Positions 36,971 to 49,276 of a DNA stretch of 64,000 nucleotides are shown one piece after another; positions within the stretch are counted from its first letter, which is position 1; the number at the start of each line of letters is the position of its first letter. The position numbers were made by a program, and so were the translations under genes. Origin of the DNA: Echinometra lucunter. Lineage: Eukaryota; Echinodermata; Echinoidea; Camarodonta; Echinometridae. The notes below the pieces were generated by a model that was not told the origin of the DNA, did no database searches, and worked only from the letters and a program-made list of their open reading frames with translations. The stretch spans positions 29,592,640-29,656,639 of the forward strand of contig CM057159.1 of NCBI GenBank assembly GCA_029962745.1. Reading direction: 5' to 3'.

Positions 36971-39900
36971 TCCTACTATGCATTTGCATGCATGCATGTA
37001 TCATTGTGATCAATGAAATACTCGTCAGCCGCTTAAGACATTGATATTATTCCGCTTAAATACATTCTGTATATCGATTGTCCTTCAATACCTGCAAGGT
37101 TGACTGACCAGAGCTCATCTGATGTAACATGACAGGCAGGCCTGACGACTACTAAGCTTCGATTTGCAATCTATAATTAGTCCATGACCAAATTTTCAGA
37201 CAGAATATGGGACATGCAATGTACACAATGTTACATTATAGCACCAGTGGGATATTCACTACTGTTTCACGACACAACCAATAAATGAGTTTCAAAGAAA
37301 TAGGAGTCTGTGGAAGATTTTCTTAAAACCATACCGTAAAGAGTGTATTTTTTTCATGTAAGGAAAATCATGTTTCCAGTAACGTGTATTATTGAAGACC
37401 CATCATATATTTTTTGCAGTGCCTCTTTGTGAAACGCTTGATATATGCACATGGCACTTCCTGCACGCATTGTAGGCATACCGTAACGTAATGAAAACCA
37501 TCCAATTACTATCACCGTGGAAACGTGCAATAAACTTGTGCACATAATCATGATAATGAAAGCTATTAGAAAAGGATAGCACAGTACTATAGGTGTAGCA
37601 GACAGGTGCGGAATAAGTTTAAAATCAACCCATGTTGATTACAATTATGCAGACAGCTAGCAACTAATTTTTCGTCGCACATGCAGGTGTAATTAATATA
37701 AGCCTGATACATTGTGTACATTCTTAATTAGAATGTTTACTCGATATGCTTTGCTACAATAATGAGTATAGATATTATACATCACCTACCAGGATATCAC
37801 TCCAATCATTCAGACAAAAATAACATAACTATGCATAGATTAGATTCGTGTTAGCATGGTTAAGCTGAGGAGTTGTTAGCCCTGACAGAATTTTCCGACA
37901 GAAATTTGTCATGATCGGGCGAGTTCAAGGTATTTGGTCATTATTTTGATGACACATGCTCTACCAAGTATAGTCAAATTGACGGATTGATTGAATGAAT
38001 GCTGTATTAAGCTACTGAATATGGCAACCCAAATAACGGTTGAATTTCATTCACCCATACAATAAAAGGTTGAACTCCAAGCACCGTCAAATGATAGATA
38101 TCGGTGATACAATGACAAAATATGATACATAAAGATAACGAAAATACATTTCTAAAATGACAAAATATTCTGAAAGCTGGGTAGTAATTAAGATTCTGAT
38201 ATGTAATATCTCTTGTATTAGATATTGGAACTTAAAGATGATCGTCAAAAATGTGAGATCGAATATAATGTATAATTAGAAATATGGTCCGAGAAAACGT
38301 GAGATCAGTTATGATCAATTAATATGAGCAACCCACAAAATTGAAACACATGAACGTTTAGTAACAAATTTTTAAAACTAATTGGATAATGTTGATTTAT
38401 GGGCCGGGAAAACATCAGATTAATGATAAATAATGCACATAAACGAAATAAAGGTGAATATTGAGTAAAAGACTGTTATAAACGTAATTGCAATGGGTAA
38501 AATACAGTGAATCAAGTGCTTGAATTAGATAGATGTCAAAAAGTTGAAAATTTATTCCAAAATAGGAGCAAAACAAGTGGAGAATTTTGTTTTCTGGGTT
38601 TTAGGAAATTCGGTCAAATTCGAACATTATTTATGTAATGATCATGAATCAAAGTCAAATGTATCATCTTTTTATAGATTTCCCAGCTGTAGTAAGGTTA
38701 TTATCTTAAAACAATAATTAGAAATATACTAATATCTTACATGGGGTAACTTGGATTTGCCTAAATATTGATTTGCCTGAACGATCGATAATGGCATTGA
38801 AAAGCAACTTCTGTTGAAGAACGCACAAGTCAGGTATTTAAAAAGATAATGAAACCTTAAATTGAAACTTATACAAGACAATGGCAATCCAGATCGAATT
38901 CTCTTCGCACAGTATTATGCATATCCAGCTATAAATATATATTTCCTTTTATCTCTAGAAAAGCGAAGAATAAAAGTATGTCTCCGGCTTTCCACTGAAG
39001 GGGGGAAAAAGAATTTTTAAAAGGGGACAGAGTCTGGACTACTCGAACTCAAAAAGAAATTCCAGACGATTAGGCTCGTTATTGGCTGACCTTTTAGAGA
39101 AAACCGCTTCTCTCTTTATGGTTAAGAAAATATGTGGGGATGTCAAAGTGCAAAGCTTTTGTGAGCCTTAACTCTTCATGAAAAGATGCGCAGGTGATTT
39201 GAGTTTCATTGGGAAGCAAAGAAATGACGACTGCAAAATATCGGATTTTCATTGAGACTATACATTCATCATCATCGATTACCAGACACATGCCAGTCTG
39301 CTTTTTTTTTTTTGTTGTTGAGAGAAATAAAAATTATTGGGAAACGTCAGTGGGGGAGGAAGGAGGGGGGGGGGGGGACGCAGTGGCTGTAATGATATCA
39401 TAGCAATATCGCACTTTCCCTATCATTTTAGAGTGATTCTGATAAACATAATCGAGGTGAGAACAATTTTTCTTTTCAGAGACCGATGAGAGGAATACTC
39501 ACTCCATCATTATCATCCTCTACATTCACGTTGATCATGTTGATATACAATCATTACAGAGCAAGAGAGTGTGATCTACACCATCAATTCCGTTTAAAGA
39601 AACTTAGATTTTTAATCAAAGCAAGCTTTCCAACAAAATCATTATTTTTCACCCTGAAAATTTTGATAGCTATAAGCTGAACTGGCAAGTAGGTGATAGA
39701 GTTATTGCAAAACGAAAAATCGTCTCGGATCAAGCCAGCAAATTATATGAGGAATGGAAATAGATCTAAGGTTTAAGACAAGTCACTTAGAAAAATTATG
39801 ATTTCTAATTTCAGCCCACTAGTGTTCGGTGGTTTTTAGTGCTTAGTATATTTTGGGGGCAATACTGAATTCATGAAATTAGAATATCAGACAATTAGTA

Positions 39901-40655
39901 ACTACGGCCGTAAATCATACTAGCTGATATAATATGCCTAAAGAAAACGTAGCATATTCAAAGGATCCAGTCTATTATACCAATCTAAACAACAAGTATT
40001 TCCAATAACAAAAACACTGATAATAGCTGTCTTTGGTACACTGTTATTGATTAATGAATGATAAAGGCAAATAAAGAATGCTTTCTTTTGGTGCTCTAAA
40101 TTTTTATCAGCTGCTAATTAGCAGTCTGCCTAAAGCTCAGCAGTATCATAATTATAGACACGATGAGTACAAAATAGTTTTAGTATTTGCTATCATCAAA
40201 TCATGATAGTTAAATTCAGAGCATTACTCATTGCAATTAATATTTTTGAATGAGATACTTTGCAAGCTTCTACAATGTCATCTCCTTACTGAAAATGCAC
40301 TTAATGTTTCTACAATTAATAAAGCCTGGCAGCCAGTACTTATTATCATACAGATGAAAGAAAACCTTTGAGTTATCTAAGACGACAATTACAATTGACA
40401 TATACATGACTACAATTCACCTCCACGTTTTTAATTCTTCTCTTGGAGAAATTTTGTAAAAAATACATGGCAAAGACCACTCGATACCATGATATTGGTT
40501 GAATTCCCCATTCAGCAAATATTTTGCGTATGTCATCCAAATTTTAAACTGAAGGATCTTTGTGTGCGCGTGTGGACGTGCACGTGGGTGGGTGTGTGTG
40601 TACCCCCCCCCCCCAAAAAAAAATGCCCCCTAAAATATAAAACAGACTGACGCCC
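36971..40655. other. ~3.7 kb AT-rich intergenic DNA, nothing recognised
   Basis: I looked on both strands for conserved coding phrases, inverted-repeat borders and tandem units and found none. Only a G run at 39366-39377 stands out. Confidence 0.5.
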
Positions 40656-40664
40656 TTGAGTATA

Positions 40665-40755
40665 GTCGATTTGGCGGCGTGACTGAGGTATTTGATAGAC
40701 TTTGTCGTCAGGCAATCAGACCAAGGATGGTGGCTCGAATCACGAGCAGCTGACC
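40665..40755 (+). repeat. Possible tRNA-derived SINE fragment
   Basis: TTTGGCGGCGTGACTGAGGT followed about 50 bp later by GGTGGCTCGAATCAC resembles an A box plus B box (family GGTTCGAATCC). It cannot fold into a standard tRNA as read, so a decayed SINE is the more likely explanation. Confidence 0.3.
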
Positions 40756-41314
40756 CTTTTACTGACGATGATGGTTTTGACTTTTGATAATGGTCTACAG
40801 TGTTTGGATCACACCCTGTCATCACCACTAACTCTCCATCCGTCATCTCCTTCCGTTATCACCTACAACGATTCCGTGTTTTTGTTCGGACCGGTATACA
40901 GACCGGTGCTGAAATATTCAAAAGCATTTAATACGTTTTTCACTGTACTCCGATCACCGCCAGAGTCATCAATTACTTAGCACACCAGACCTATCGCTTT
41001 CTTATGATGTCGACGTTGTTTTTGTTTTCTAGAATGCATTGTGTCAGTTTTATTCTGATGAAAACCTTGACTATCTCGACATAAAAAAACAAGCAATGTG
41101 GTGTCCACGAGCTGAAAACACCAATGAACGTAGCATCACCATCATTTTTTTCTATCCTCCTATCAAATGCGAGCCAAAATATGTACTGAATATACAGGTA
41201 GTAATACTTTACAATTGTGTAAAAAAATGGTAAATTAGGGAACTTCTCATGTAAAATGAATAGACCGAATTCGATGAAAGCCAAGATAGAGCAGCTACAC
41301 ATTTGAAATTGCAT

Positions 41315-41530
41315 GTAGAGTGTCGTGGCCTCTTGGATATATGTCGTCAGGCTGTAGATCACATGGTTCGCGTTTCGACTCCCCCCATGGCACTCATGTC
41401 TTTTGGCTAGACATTAATCTACAATCCCCACTCTACACCTAAGTGTACTATGTTGGTACATGATGATAGAGGAACGCCAGGAGTGACAGGCATGAGTCGG
41501 TATACAAGAACCCACTGTTATTATCATAAT
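41315..41530 (+). repeat. tRNA-derived SINE
   Basis: GTCGTGGCCTCTTGGATA (A-box-like) and GTTTCGACTCC (B-box-like), about 45 bp apart with GTCAGGCTGTAGATCACATG between, follow the layout of a tRNA head. A non-tRNA body continues to about 41530, ending in an AT-rich TTATTATCATAA tail. Confidence 0.5.
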
Positions 41531-42302
41531 CACGATGGTACTGAATCAGTTTTGCGGATGAAATATAAGAGTATTCAGTCAAAGGCTTCACAATAATATT
41601 CATATTGACTATTCATAGATAACATACTAAGTGCCTTGCTCTAATGTTCAACGGTATAAAGGATTATGAAATGTGACATCGTATAGGACTTGATCAGTAG
41701 TTCTTACGATACCGTTCTTTTTATCTAAAGGTCTGTCTAAGGTTACCACTGGTCACTGAATGTCTGAGGACAACACTGATGCAATCCACATTACTCTCCT
41801 CAACCGTTTGATTTGTGTCGAGTTTACAAAAAAAATAATGATGATTAACATAACTAAGGAATGGAACAGCAATCTGCCTTATACAAGCAAGTTGAATATT
41901 CTTTTCAAACATAATTGATCGAAATCAATCCCTCGCCTTCTACATCTTTTCACATTTTGATATGTACTTTCATTTGTTTTCATTACCCATGGAGAATCAT
42001 TTCCGATGGTAGCCTTTGGATCATCCCCTATATAGCTCTCTTCAAGAAAGTTCTTCTAACAACACAACCTTTAGCATCTTACAAACCTTCCTACGAACTA
42101 TGTAGCTATGGACATGATAGATAGTCGATTCTATGCTGCACTTCTCTATCTCCAGCGAACATACTGAGTTTTCCAAATGCTTTCCTGCATGTCCTGGCTA
42201 TGCTTTATCGCTAGGTTAGCTCACTACATCGAACCAGTAAGCAGGAATGAGTTGGCGCAGAACTTCTTCCGGTATGAAACGACTCGTTAAGTCTAGTACC
42301 GG
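41531..42302. other. Downstream of the single-exon gene, nothing recognised
   Basis: Presumed 3' flank of the minus-strand gene. I saw no clear poly(A) signal in the first 300 bp. Confidence 0.4.
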
Positions 42303-43268
42303 CTACCAATAACCGTTGGCAAGGAAATTTGGCACATCGGCAGTTTTCAGCACCTTGTTCCATTTTTTCTGCCCCTCCGTTTCTTTTCCAGAGGCAGTGC
42401 CAGCGGCAGAAGCACCCCCAGTGGCGGTAACACCAGCAACAGTGGACGACGTCCTCCCGGACGTCCTACCCATAGGCTTTCTGGAAGGTCTCACGCTAAA
42501 ATCCTGCCTAGTTAGATTGTCTGGGATCTCCAATTCGTCTCCCCACTTCTTCAGATCTCTCTCCTTTGGGACCACCTTATTTCCAATCTTCAGGTCATCC
42601 TTCTGCACTCTATTCTCATACTTGCCGATCATGTCGTATTTCTCCGTGTTGATTTTCTGATTTTCTGGAACCTTCTGCGAATCAAACTTCTTCTTGATGG
42701 GTTTTGGAGCCATGAAGTTCATGTCCTGCTTCCAATACTGGTTGTTATCAATCCAACCTGTGACATTGGTTTGTTTAACAATTTTATTGTTCGTCGCTTC
42801 CCCGGTGTCGATCTCTTTCCGCCATTTATCCAAGGCTTGCTCGTTTGGAACGACCTTTCCTTTAATTTTGAGCGGTTCAAGGACCTTCTTGGAACGAAAC
42901 TGGTCAGGGATACCCTCTGTTTGTTGGCCGAGGGCATCTTCTTCCTCTTTCTTATCCTCAGTAATACTAGGCTCAGCTTGCTTCTTGTTCCGGGCATGAT
43001 GTTTGAACTTGGTCGGTGGAGAGCCACGGTTTTGAAGCTTTCCAATCCAGGACGGTCGGTATTGCTTGTTTCCGTAGACACGCTCCCAAGCCTTGTCGAA
43101 ACGATCAGTGCCGAGATCCTGCTGGACTTCTGCTACCTTTTCGCGAGCTTTTCGGAGTGTGCTCTCCATTTTCTCGCGAAGGAATCTATTCTGCGAGTCA
43201 TTAAGCGAGTTGGCCTCGTCGACACCTTTCTTCGTGTCCCCTACGTTCTGATCCATTTCATTCGGCAT
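42303..43268 (-). CDS. Uncharacterised single-exon lysine-rich protein, 321 aa
   Basis: I do not recognise this gene. The frame is open further upstream to 43355, but it has no ATG before 43268 (MPNEMDQ); an ATG at 43256 with better context (G at -3 and +4) is an alternative. Numbering is from the 43268 start. It has no signal peptide or membrane segment. A helical, charged stretch (about 25-55) includes LREKMESTLRKAREKVAEVQ, then ERVYGNKQYRPSWIGKLQNR. Two similar blocks occur: LKIKGKVVPNEQALDKWRKE (about 133-152) and LKIGNKVVPKERDLKKWGDE (about 226-245), 93 residues apart. A Ser/Thr/Gly/Ala-rich linker (about 268-293) leads to KKWNKVLKTADVPNFLANGY and a final W. Tryptophans recur in a K/D-x-W setting. 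The balanced composition, unlike the low-complexity frames around it, supports a real gene; lack of introns suggests retroposition or a small lineage gene. A cytoskeletal or ciliary role is a guess I do not make. Confidence 0.8.
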   Translation of the reverse strand: MPNEMDQNVGDTKKGVDEANSLNDSQNRFLREKMESTLRKAREKVAEVQQDLGTDRFDKAWERVYGNKQYRPSWIGKLQNRGSPPTKFKHHARNKKQAEPSITEDKKEEEDALGQQTEGIPDQFRSKKVLEPLKIKGKVVPNEQALDKWRKEIDTGEATNNKIVKQTNVTGWIDNNQYWKQDMNFMAPKPIKKKFDSQKVPENQKINTEKYDMIGKYENRVQKDDLKIGNKVVPKERDLKKWGDELEIPDNLTRQDFSVRPSRKPMGRTSGRTSSTVAGVTATGGASAAGTASGKETEGQKKWNKVLKTADVPNFLANGYW

Positions 43269-43659
43269 TTCGGAAATTAAAATCTCCTCCAAAAGGGCAG
43301 CTGGGTTGTTAAAAATCGCACAAAAGGAGTGAGGGTGATTTGACAGAACCAACACGAATTATTAATCTTGAGTGTCCGGAAAAACATGAACGATTCAATC
43401 AACTGCTAAAATCCATGCGATTTGCTTTTATTAATTTTTCACTATGCAGAGGTAACAAAGAATTTGCAGGTCCGTCAGCCCTGCGATCCTTTGTTACGCG
43501 AAGATTTTTATTGAAATGTGTCAGAGAGGCACCTGTAATGTCGAGTGATGAAGAATTTGACCAATTTTCGTTGTCGACGATCAAATGTATATATGCAGTA
43601 TATTTTAGAGCAGGTGGAAGCGAGTACCTCGCACGTCACTAAGAGCGCTCTACCAATGA

Positions 43660-43775
43660 TATTAGCTGTAGCAACGGGGCTGAACACACTCAGTTTACGA
43701 CAGGTTTAATTATGACCAAAGAAAACTTAATCAGAAAGACAATCAAACGGAGACATGACGCATGCGCACTGTCCT
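43660..43775 (-). promoter_or_regulatory. Possible upstream motifs of the single-exon gene (NRF1-like, RFX half-site)
   Basis: About 400-500 bp upstream of the start codon lie ACGCATGCGCAC (43755-43766, close to the NRF1 palindrome) and, on the minus strand, GTTGCTAC (near 43668-43675, an X-box half-site). Single short motifs occur by chance, so this is weak. Confidence 0.25.
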
Positions 43776-43779
43776 TCTC

Positions 43780-44640
43780 AATTAGTATCATTGTCAAATG
43801 TGCGAGGACATCATTCTTTAATCACAGAATGCATTCCATTTCGATTTTTTGTAATTAGACCCCCCCCCCCCCCGACTCAGACAGCTTTGTTTTGCACTGT
43901 GACCAAAATTTGTAATTGCTGAAAATTTGTTTACTCGTAAAATAACTATTCTACTTTAGGCCCACTTCTCCCGTAATCATGGTAAGAGGTTCTATAGTAT
44001 AGAAGAGAAGTATGCTATATGGTGTGCCAATAACATTGTCATAATTATACACTCTCTTTCTTTCATTCTTTCATTAATTTCTCTATAGAAAGACTGTTAA
44101 ATAGTATTACAAATAGTATTACAAATATTACAAACAGTATTTTGTTTTCATTATGTTATGAAATCAAAATCAGGATTTGAGTATATGCTATTTGCTTTTG
44201 TATATTGCTTTATATTTGTTGATGTATTTCTGAATGAAGTCTCTAATAAAACAATTATGGAAAAAAAAAACCTATAACATGTTGTCAAGCAAAATGGTGT
44301 TTGATGTTCACCTTAAATTGTTCCGTCTCCCTTTTGGCGTCATGCATATTTTTAACCTTTCCTTAGTCATTGTTTTCATTTTCACTCCCTTTCTCTTCTA
44401 CCTTATTCTTTGTGCTATTCTTGTTCTTCTTTTGCGCTCATAGCCACCATTTTCTCATTTTGTTTTCCTTTTTTCCTTCCCCTCTTTGCCTACTCCATTA
44501 ATGGACCCTTATGAAAATATATCTAAAAAAACTAGAAACATCAAAAAAGCAAAATAAAGACTATCAGTAAAGTATATCGTAACAAGTTAATGGTTCATTT
44601 ATAGTGCAAAAAGTTTTCAACAAGTTTTGACACACATTTT
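43780..44640. other. Intergenic, a poly(C) run at 43860-43873, otherwise nothing recognised
   Basis: AT-rich with a C homopolymer. No gene or element border was recognised. Confidence 0.5.
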
Positions 44641-44654
44641 CAATGAGAGTGAAA

Positions 44655-44765
44655 GTAGACTAGAATACCACTGGCTCTACATTAAATTGATTAGAATTCT
44701 GGTAATTTTGACTAGAAATAGTGCAAGTGCCCGGCTGATCTAGCAGTCTAGTCAAATCTGACGAG
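44655..44765. repeat. Repeat module with TAGAATTCTGG / GACTAGAAATAGTGC phrases, copy 1
   Basis: Phrases GATTAGAATTCTGGTAATTT, TGACTAGAAATAGTGC and AGTCTAGTCAAATCTGAC recur in diverged form at 50860-50914 and 51640-51830. Confidence 0.5.
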
Positions 44766-44912
44766 ATTGTTATCTCTATCTCCATCCTATCTCCTATAGC
44801 TCTCTATCATTGCCAGCCGCTTCTTTTATCTATCCATACGTGTCTCCTCCTTTCTTTCATCTCTTTATTTCCAAGCAACCCTTTCTTTTTGTAGCTCTCA
44901 TGCGTGTCTCAC

Positions 44913-45015
44913 CCCCCCCCCTCTCTCTCTCTCCCCCTCTCTCTCTCTCCCTCTCTCTCTCTTTCCACCCATCCCCTCCTCATTCTATCTCTCTATTTCT
45001 ATCTCACAATCTCTC
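44913..45015. repeat. CT-rich low-complexity tract
   Basis: A C run followed by (TC)n-like sequence. Confidence 0.85.
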
Positions 45016-45882
45016 CATCTCTTAATTCCCTGTTTTTCATCATTGTATTCAGTGCTTTGACGCATTTCCTCCACTCCTGGGCCAGCCGGCACGTCTTCCG
45101 TAGTAACTATGCAAAAGTTCAAAGCGTGGCGTCTCTATGCATGTATAGCAGTGTTCTTACTGCCAGATTCCAAACCTTTTCCAATGTAAAGACTTGTTGC
45201 TTCTTACAGTAACTTTAAAACACATTTTCACACATTTTCCAGCTATGATATGATTGAAATGATAGGTTGTATATCCCGATGCAATCTAATCTAACTAGTT
45301 TAGGCGTCTTGAGCAAAATACAATTTTGCTCTCATTTTTAAAATTCTATTTAAACGATCGTGTTTTCACAATCATTTTGATAATTTCAAGTAAAGCTCCC
45401 ATGTTCGAATGTTTGTTTTCAAGAATCGTAAATTCAATACATTGTATTTCAAACTATGCATATTTCTGTGAAAAATGATTAATTTCAAATTCGAATTTGA
45501 TAGGTTACTAATTACAAATCACTTCTATATTTCAGTTCAGTAAAAAAAAAAAAATCCTAAAGATGCTACTCTCCGGTGCTACTGTATCTTCTTTCAGTAA
45601 TATGATTTACTTCTAAAATCAAATACCACCAGAATGAATATTTTTCCGAATGTGTTTACACCTTTTTGTTTTAGTTTCCGGTAACTTTCTCGTTAACATG
45701 GTTAATGCAACTTGTTTCAATTTCATTATTTCTGTTTCCTTAGAATCTTTTTCATGTAAAGAATTTTCATACATTTATTTACTTGTTATTTACTGTATAC
45801 TTTGAATAAGAGGGTAAAGGTCTTGCGTCTTTTGTCATATGATTTTTAACCTAAGAAAACGAAATGAATTGAATGGAATAAC

Positions 45883-45914
<32 letters not shown>

Positions 45915-45927
45915 CATCACCACCACC

Positions 45928-46000
<73 letters not shown>

Positions 46001-46018
46001 CCATCATTATTATTATTA
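45883..46018. repeat. (ATC)n/(ACC)n microsatellite
   Basis: Trinucleotide tract of ATC with an ACC block at 45918-45942, ending in ATT units. Confidence 0.97.
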
Positions 46019-46747
46019 TAGGCTCGTCAGTGATTATAGCCCCAGAAGGCAATACATAAATTACTAACGTCATAATTAAGGGAGATATAGTTTTGTATTT
46101 TCCAGGCAGTTATACCTTGCTTTCTTGGACAAAGCTTTACCTCATAATTAATTCACACATAGGTACTCGAAGAAATTACTATAGGGGGAAATAATTACCA
46201 CCATACCACTCCTCTAATTTAATCAATGGCTCGAACAATAGACCTTTTTAATTACAAAAACAATTCAACCGAAACCTTTTGAATGAATTTAGTATAAAGA
46301 ATTTATTCAACACACATGGAAAGAGACAAACACAAAGTGTAGCTTGCGTGACATTAAATTTAAGTTGAGTATTTTTCCTGGACCTAAATCAGATCTTGAT
46401 GAGTCGATGCATCGTAGCAGTGATGAAGGCTCATACTTAACGGTGCCATTGCATGACCTGTTTGTAATGCGAACCTCAAGAAGTAATATTTCTCCTTCAT
46501 ATTTCCTTCTCCATGTTCTCTCCTCCAAAAGTGGGACAAGAAAATAAAATACGTTTCGATTTTGCAGAGGCATGTATAATAATAATTGGAACAATGTCGT
46601 TTAAACATTTTCATATTGTCTCAGAAAAAAAATTAAAGAGTTCTAACCACTCACAATATTTAAAGTGTTTTCTCCACAAATACATATGGCTCGCGAAGAA
46701 AGTTCGTTCCAGAATGAAGTGTAGCTTCATTATGGAGTCATAGGTGA

Positions 46748-46860
46748 AGAAAGAAAGAGAGAAATATAGAAAGCAGAAAGGAAGAAAGAAATAGAGAAGA
46801 AGATAAAGAAAGAAGGAAAGAAAGAAAGAAAGAAAGAAAGGAGGAAAGACAGAAAAAGTA
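46748..46860. repeat. GAAA-rich purine tract
   Basis: Imperfect GAAA/GAAG units. Confidence 0.85.
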
Positions 46861-47689
46861 AAATGAAATATCAAAAGAAAACTAAAACCGACTGGCAAAA
46901 GTAACAACGTGCCATGGTGCCAAAGTAGCAGTGGAAACGTCCCCAATAAATCAGTTTGCTAATACCTCTCTGTTGTCAGTAAATATTTGGTGTCTGTCGG
47001 TGTTCGCAAAAAATTCATCCTTTACTATTACCCTTTAGCTACATAATGATTAAATGGCAGATTAACAGGGACAGTGAATGTCACTTCCAATAATTAGAAT
47101 CTTGTTCAAAGGGAAATTGATATAAACATTGCGAAAATTGAATGGTTGATTGCATTTCAGTTACGCTTGTAATTGTTAGATATGCAACATAAGACGAGTT
47201 CACATCTTTGCGGCATTTCTTCAATATATTCAACCACGTTTTCTGCGACACAAGGCATCTAATCTTCACGTACCCCCACCTCTATCTGCCCTTTCCCTCT
47301 CACATGTCTCAGAAGTGTTTTTTTTTTTTTCCAAATTAGTGATTTGTAATCGATATGTAACGAAAATATTCGTTTTTCGAAATGTGATAAAAATCATTTC
47401 GGATAGGGAGTAAAAATAAATGGAATCATAGGCTCACAAGAGGAAACACGAAAAAGGTAGGGGCGATTAGAAAAAAAAGAAGAAAGAAATACATTCTGTG
47501 TGAGCAGGATCTCGACGTAAACCTACGGGGGGGGGGGGGATAAGGAGCCCTCAAGAATTTCGACAAAAGTGGGAATTATTTAGATATTCAAATTATGATA
47601 AAATTATGCTGACATCTTTTCCTCGGTCACCATGCACGCTCACAAAAGTTCGAAAGTACAGATTTAATATTGTTACATGGGACGTCAAG

Positions 47690-48090
47690 ACGCCCCATCA
47701 AATTTGGTGAATTGCCACTTGGTCTAATCCCACTTTGTCTAATGTCCCTTTGGTCTCATGATTCTCATCCCACATGGACTAATTCCTTTTCTTCTACAAC
47801 CAGTTCGTCTAATACCCACTTGATCTAACACCACTTAGTCTATCTGATTAGACGAACTGGTAATAGACCAAATGGTCATAAAATTAAATGAGGAAAACTA
47901 AGTAGACGAAGTGGCAATTAGACCATTATATTATTAGACAAGATGGCAATAAGCCCAAGTGGATATTAGACCAAGTGATGATTGGATCGAACGGTAATTA
48001 GACCAAATTGACAGTAGGTTTAACCACAGTAGTGTTATATGACCTGGGAATTAGACCAATTGGTATTAGACCAAGTGGCTATAAACCTCA
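47690..48090. repeat. Fold-back array of ~15-22-bp units (TAGACCAAGTGG type)
   Basis: The left half (47705-47840) repeats CACTTGGTCTAATCCC-like units. The right half (47845-48090) repeats the inverse, GGTAATTAGACCAAGTGG. The turn-over is TCTATCTGATTAGACGAACT near 47837-47857. At least seven recognisable units lie on each side. The copies are diverged. Confidence 0.8.
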
Positions 48091-48176
48091 AATTTTCCCC
48101 CAAACGCCTATAACAGTGTATAATGCTTTATGGATGTCAGCCAGGGATTCTTAGACCAACTGGTAAAGAAACCATT

Positions 48177-49245
48177 TGATCAAGGTGATAAGACAGACTT
48201 CTTATCATCAACCATGATCATCGTTAAAATTTGAAGAAAAAAAAATAATAAAATCTAAAATGTGTCTACGTGACAAACTTAGTGTGTTTTTCGGACGGTT
48301 TTTCTTACACTCAAAAGCTTAGTCGATTCGAATCTATTCTTATGATCACTCTGTGCTGATATAAAAAATGAAACGAAAGCGATGAACACGAATTAAGGAA
48401 GGTGTATGCTTTTCTGAAAATCACTTTCGCACCTCTGATTTCTGAAGCAAACACAACTTTGTCCAAAGAAACAGGATTCAGCTGCACCTGCTCCATATTG
48501 CTGCCTGACCCAACTCAATAACAAGGCAAAAAAATATTTATCTCGGTTGTTATGCATCCTTTTGGGAGTAAATCAGGACAACAAAACTCTGCTGCGAAGT
48601 GGAAGGGACATAAAATGAATGCAAGGTAAAACCAGGTAATTTTCTTTAAAAAATCAATGCTTACACCTGTCAGATACCTTTTCGGTCAAAGTTATATCAC
48701 AGTCTTCTAGCTGGTCTTAGCATGCTTAGTGTGTATCGAAATCTATTAAGGAGATATCGAAGTGATATATCGACAATAATCTTACAAGAGTATAGACAAT
48801 ATAAGAACATGAAACCAATGCGAACTGCAGGACAGTGAATAAAAGTATACTTCTGTTGAATTGATGTGAAGTCCCCTTTAAAATTGTCGATGCTCCTGGA
48901 CCAGTTATCAAAAAGGGTCAAAATTCCTGCTTTCACGTTGATTCTTTGAGTTGTTCAATGATATGAGTTTTTATGAGTGTCTAGCATGTATCAAGAGAAT
49001 TGTACCAATTTCATATGATTACTAAAGATTAATCCTAATTTTGTGATCACAATAACATTTCAAGTAAAGATTGATGTACGCATGCATGGCATGGGGATCT
49101 TAATCTTAGTGAAGATGTTAATTTTGTGAGTGTAAGAAAAAAAAAACCGTCCGGAAAATACACAAAGTTTGTCACGGACACATTTTAGGAATTTTTTTCT
49201 TCAGATTTTAACGATGATCAGAAGTCAGTCTCATCACCTTGATCA
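48177..49245. mobile_element. ~1.07-kb element with ~135-bp imperfect TIRs
   Basis: The left end TGATCAAGGTGATAAGACAG and the inverse of the right end TGATCAAGGTGATGAGACTG start arms that also share GATCATCGTTAAAAT, AAAATGTGTC, CGTGACAAACTT, CGGACGGTTTTT and CTTACACTCA (left to 48314, right from 49127). The ~810-bp interior has no convincing gene. No TSD was found, so the superfamily is open. Confidence 0.7.
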
Positions 49246-49257
49246 TGTGTGTCGATC

Positions 49258-49276
49258 CGGGGGGAGGGGGGGGGGG
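49258..49276. repeat. Poly(G) tract
   Basis: G-only run broken by one A, directly outside the long-TIR element. Confidence 0.9.

Larger units (their letters stand above)
45016..47685. other. Intergenic with two microsatellites, no gene
   Basis: Apart from the ATC and GAAA-type tracts listed separately, I recognise nothing. Short frames near 46300-46750 show no conserved phrase. Confidence 0.5.

Noticed and set aside
42316..43280. Plus-strand frames opposite the single-exon gene
   Set aside because: They are shadows of the minus-strand coding sequence, shorter and of unusual composition.
45839..46073. Poly-S and poly-M frames
   Set aside because: They are translations of the ATC microsatellite.
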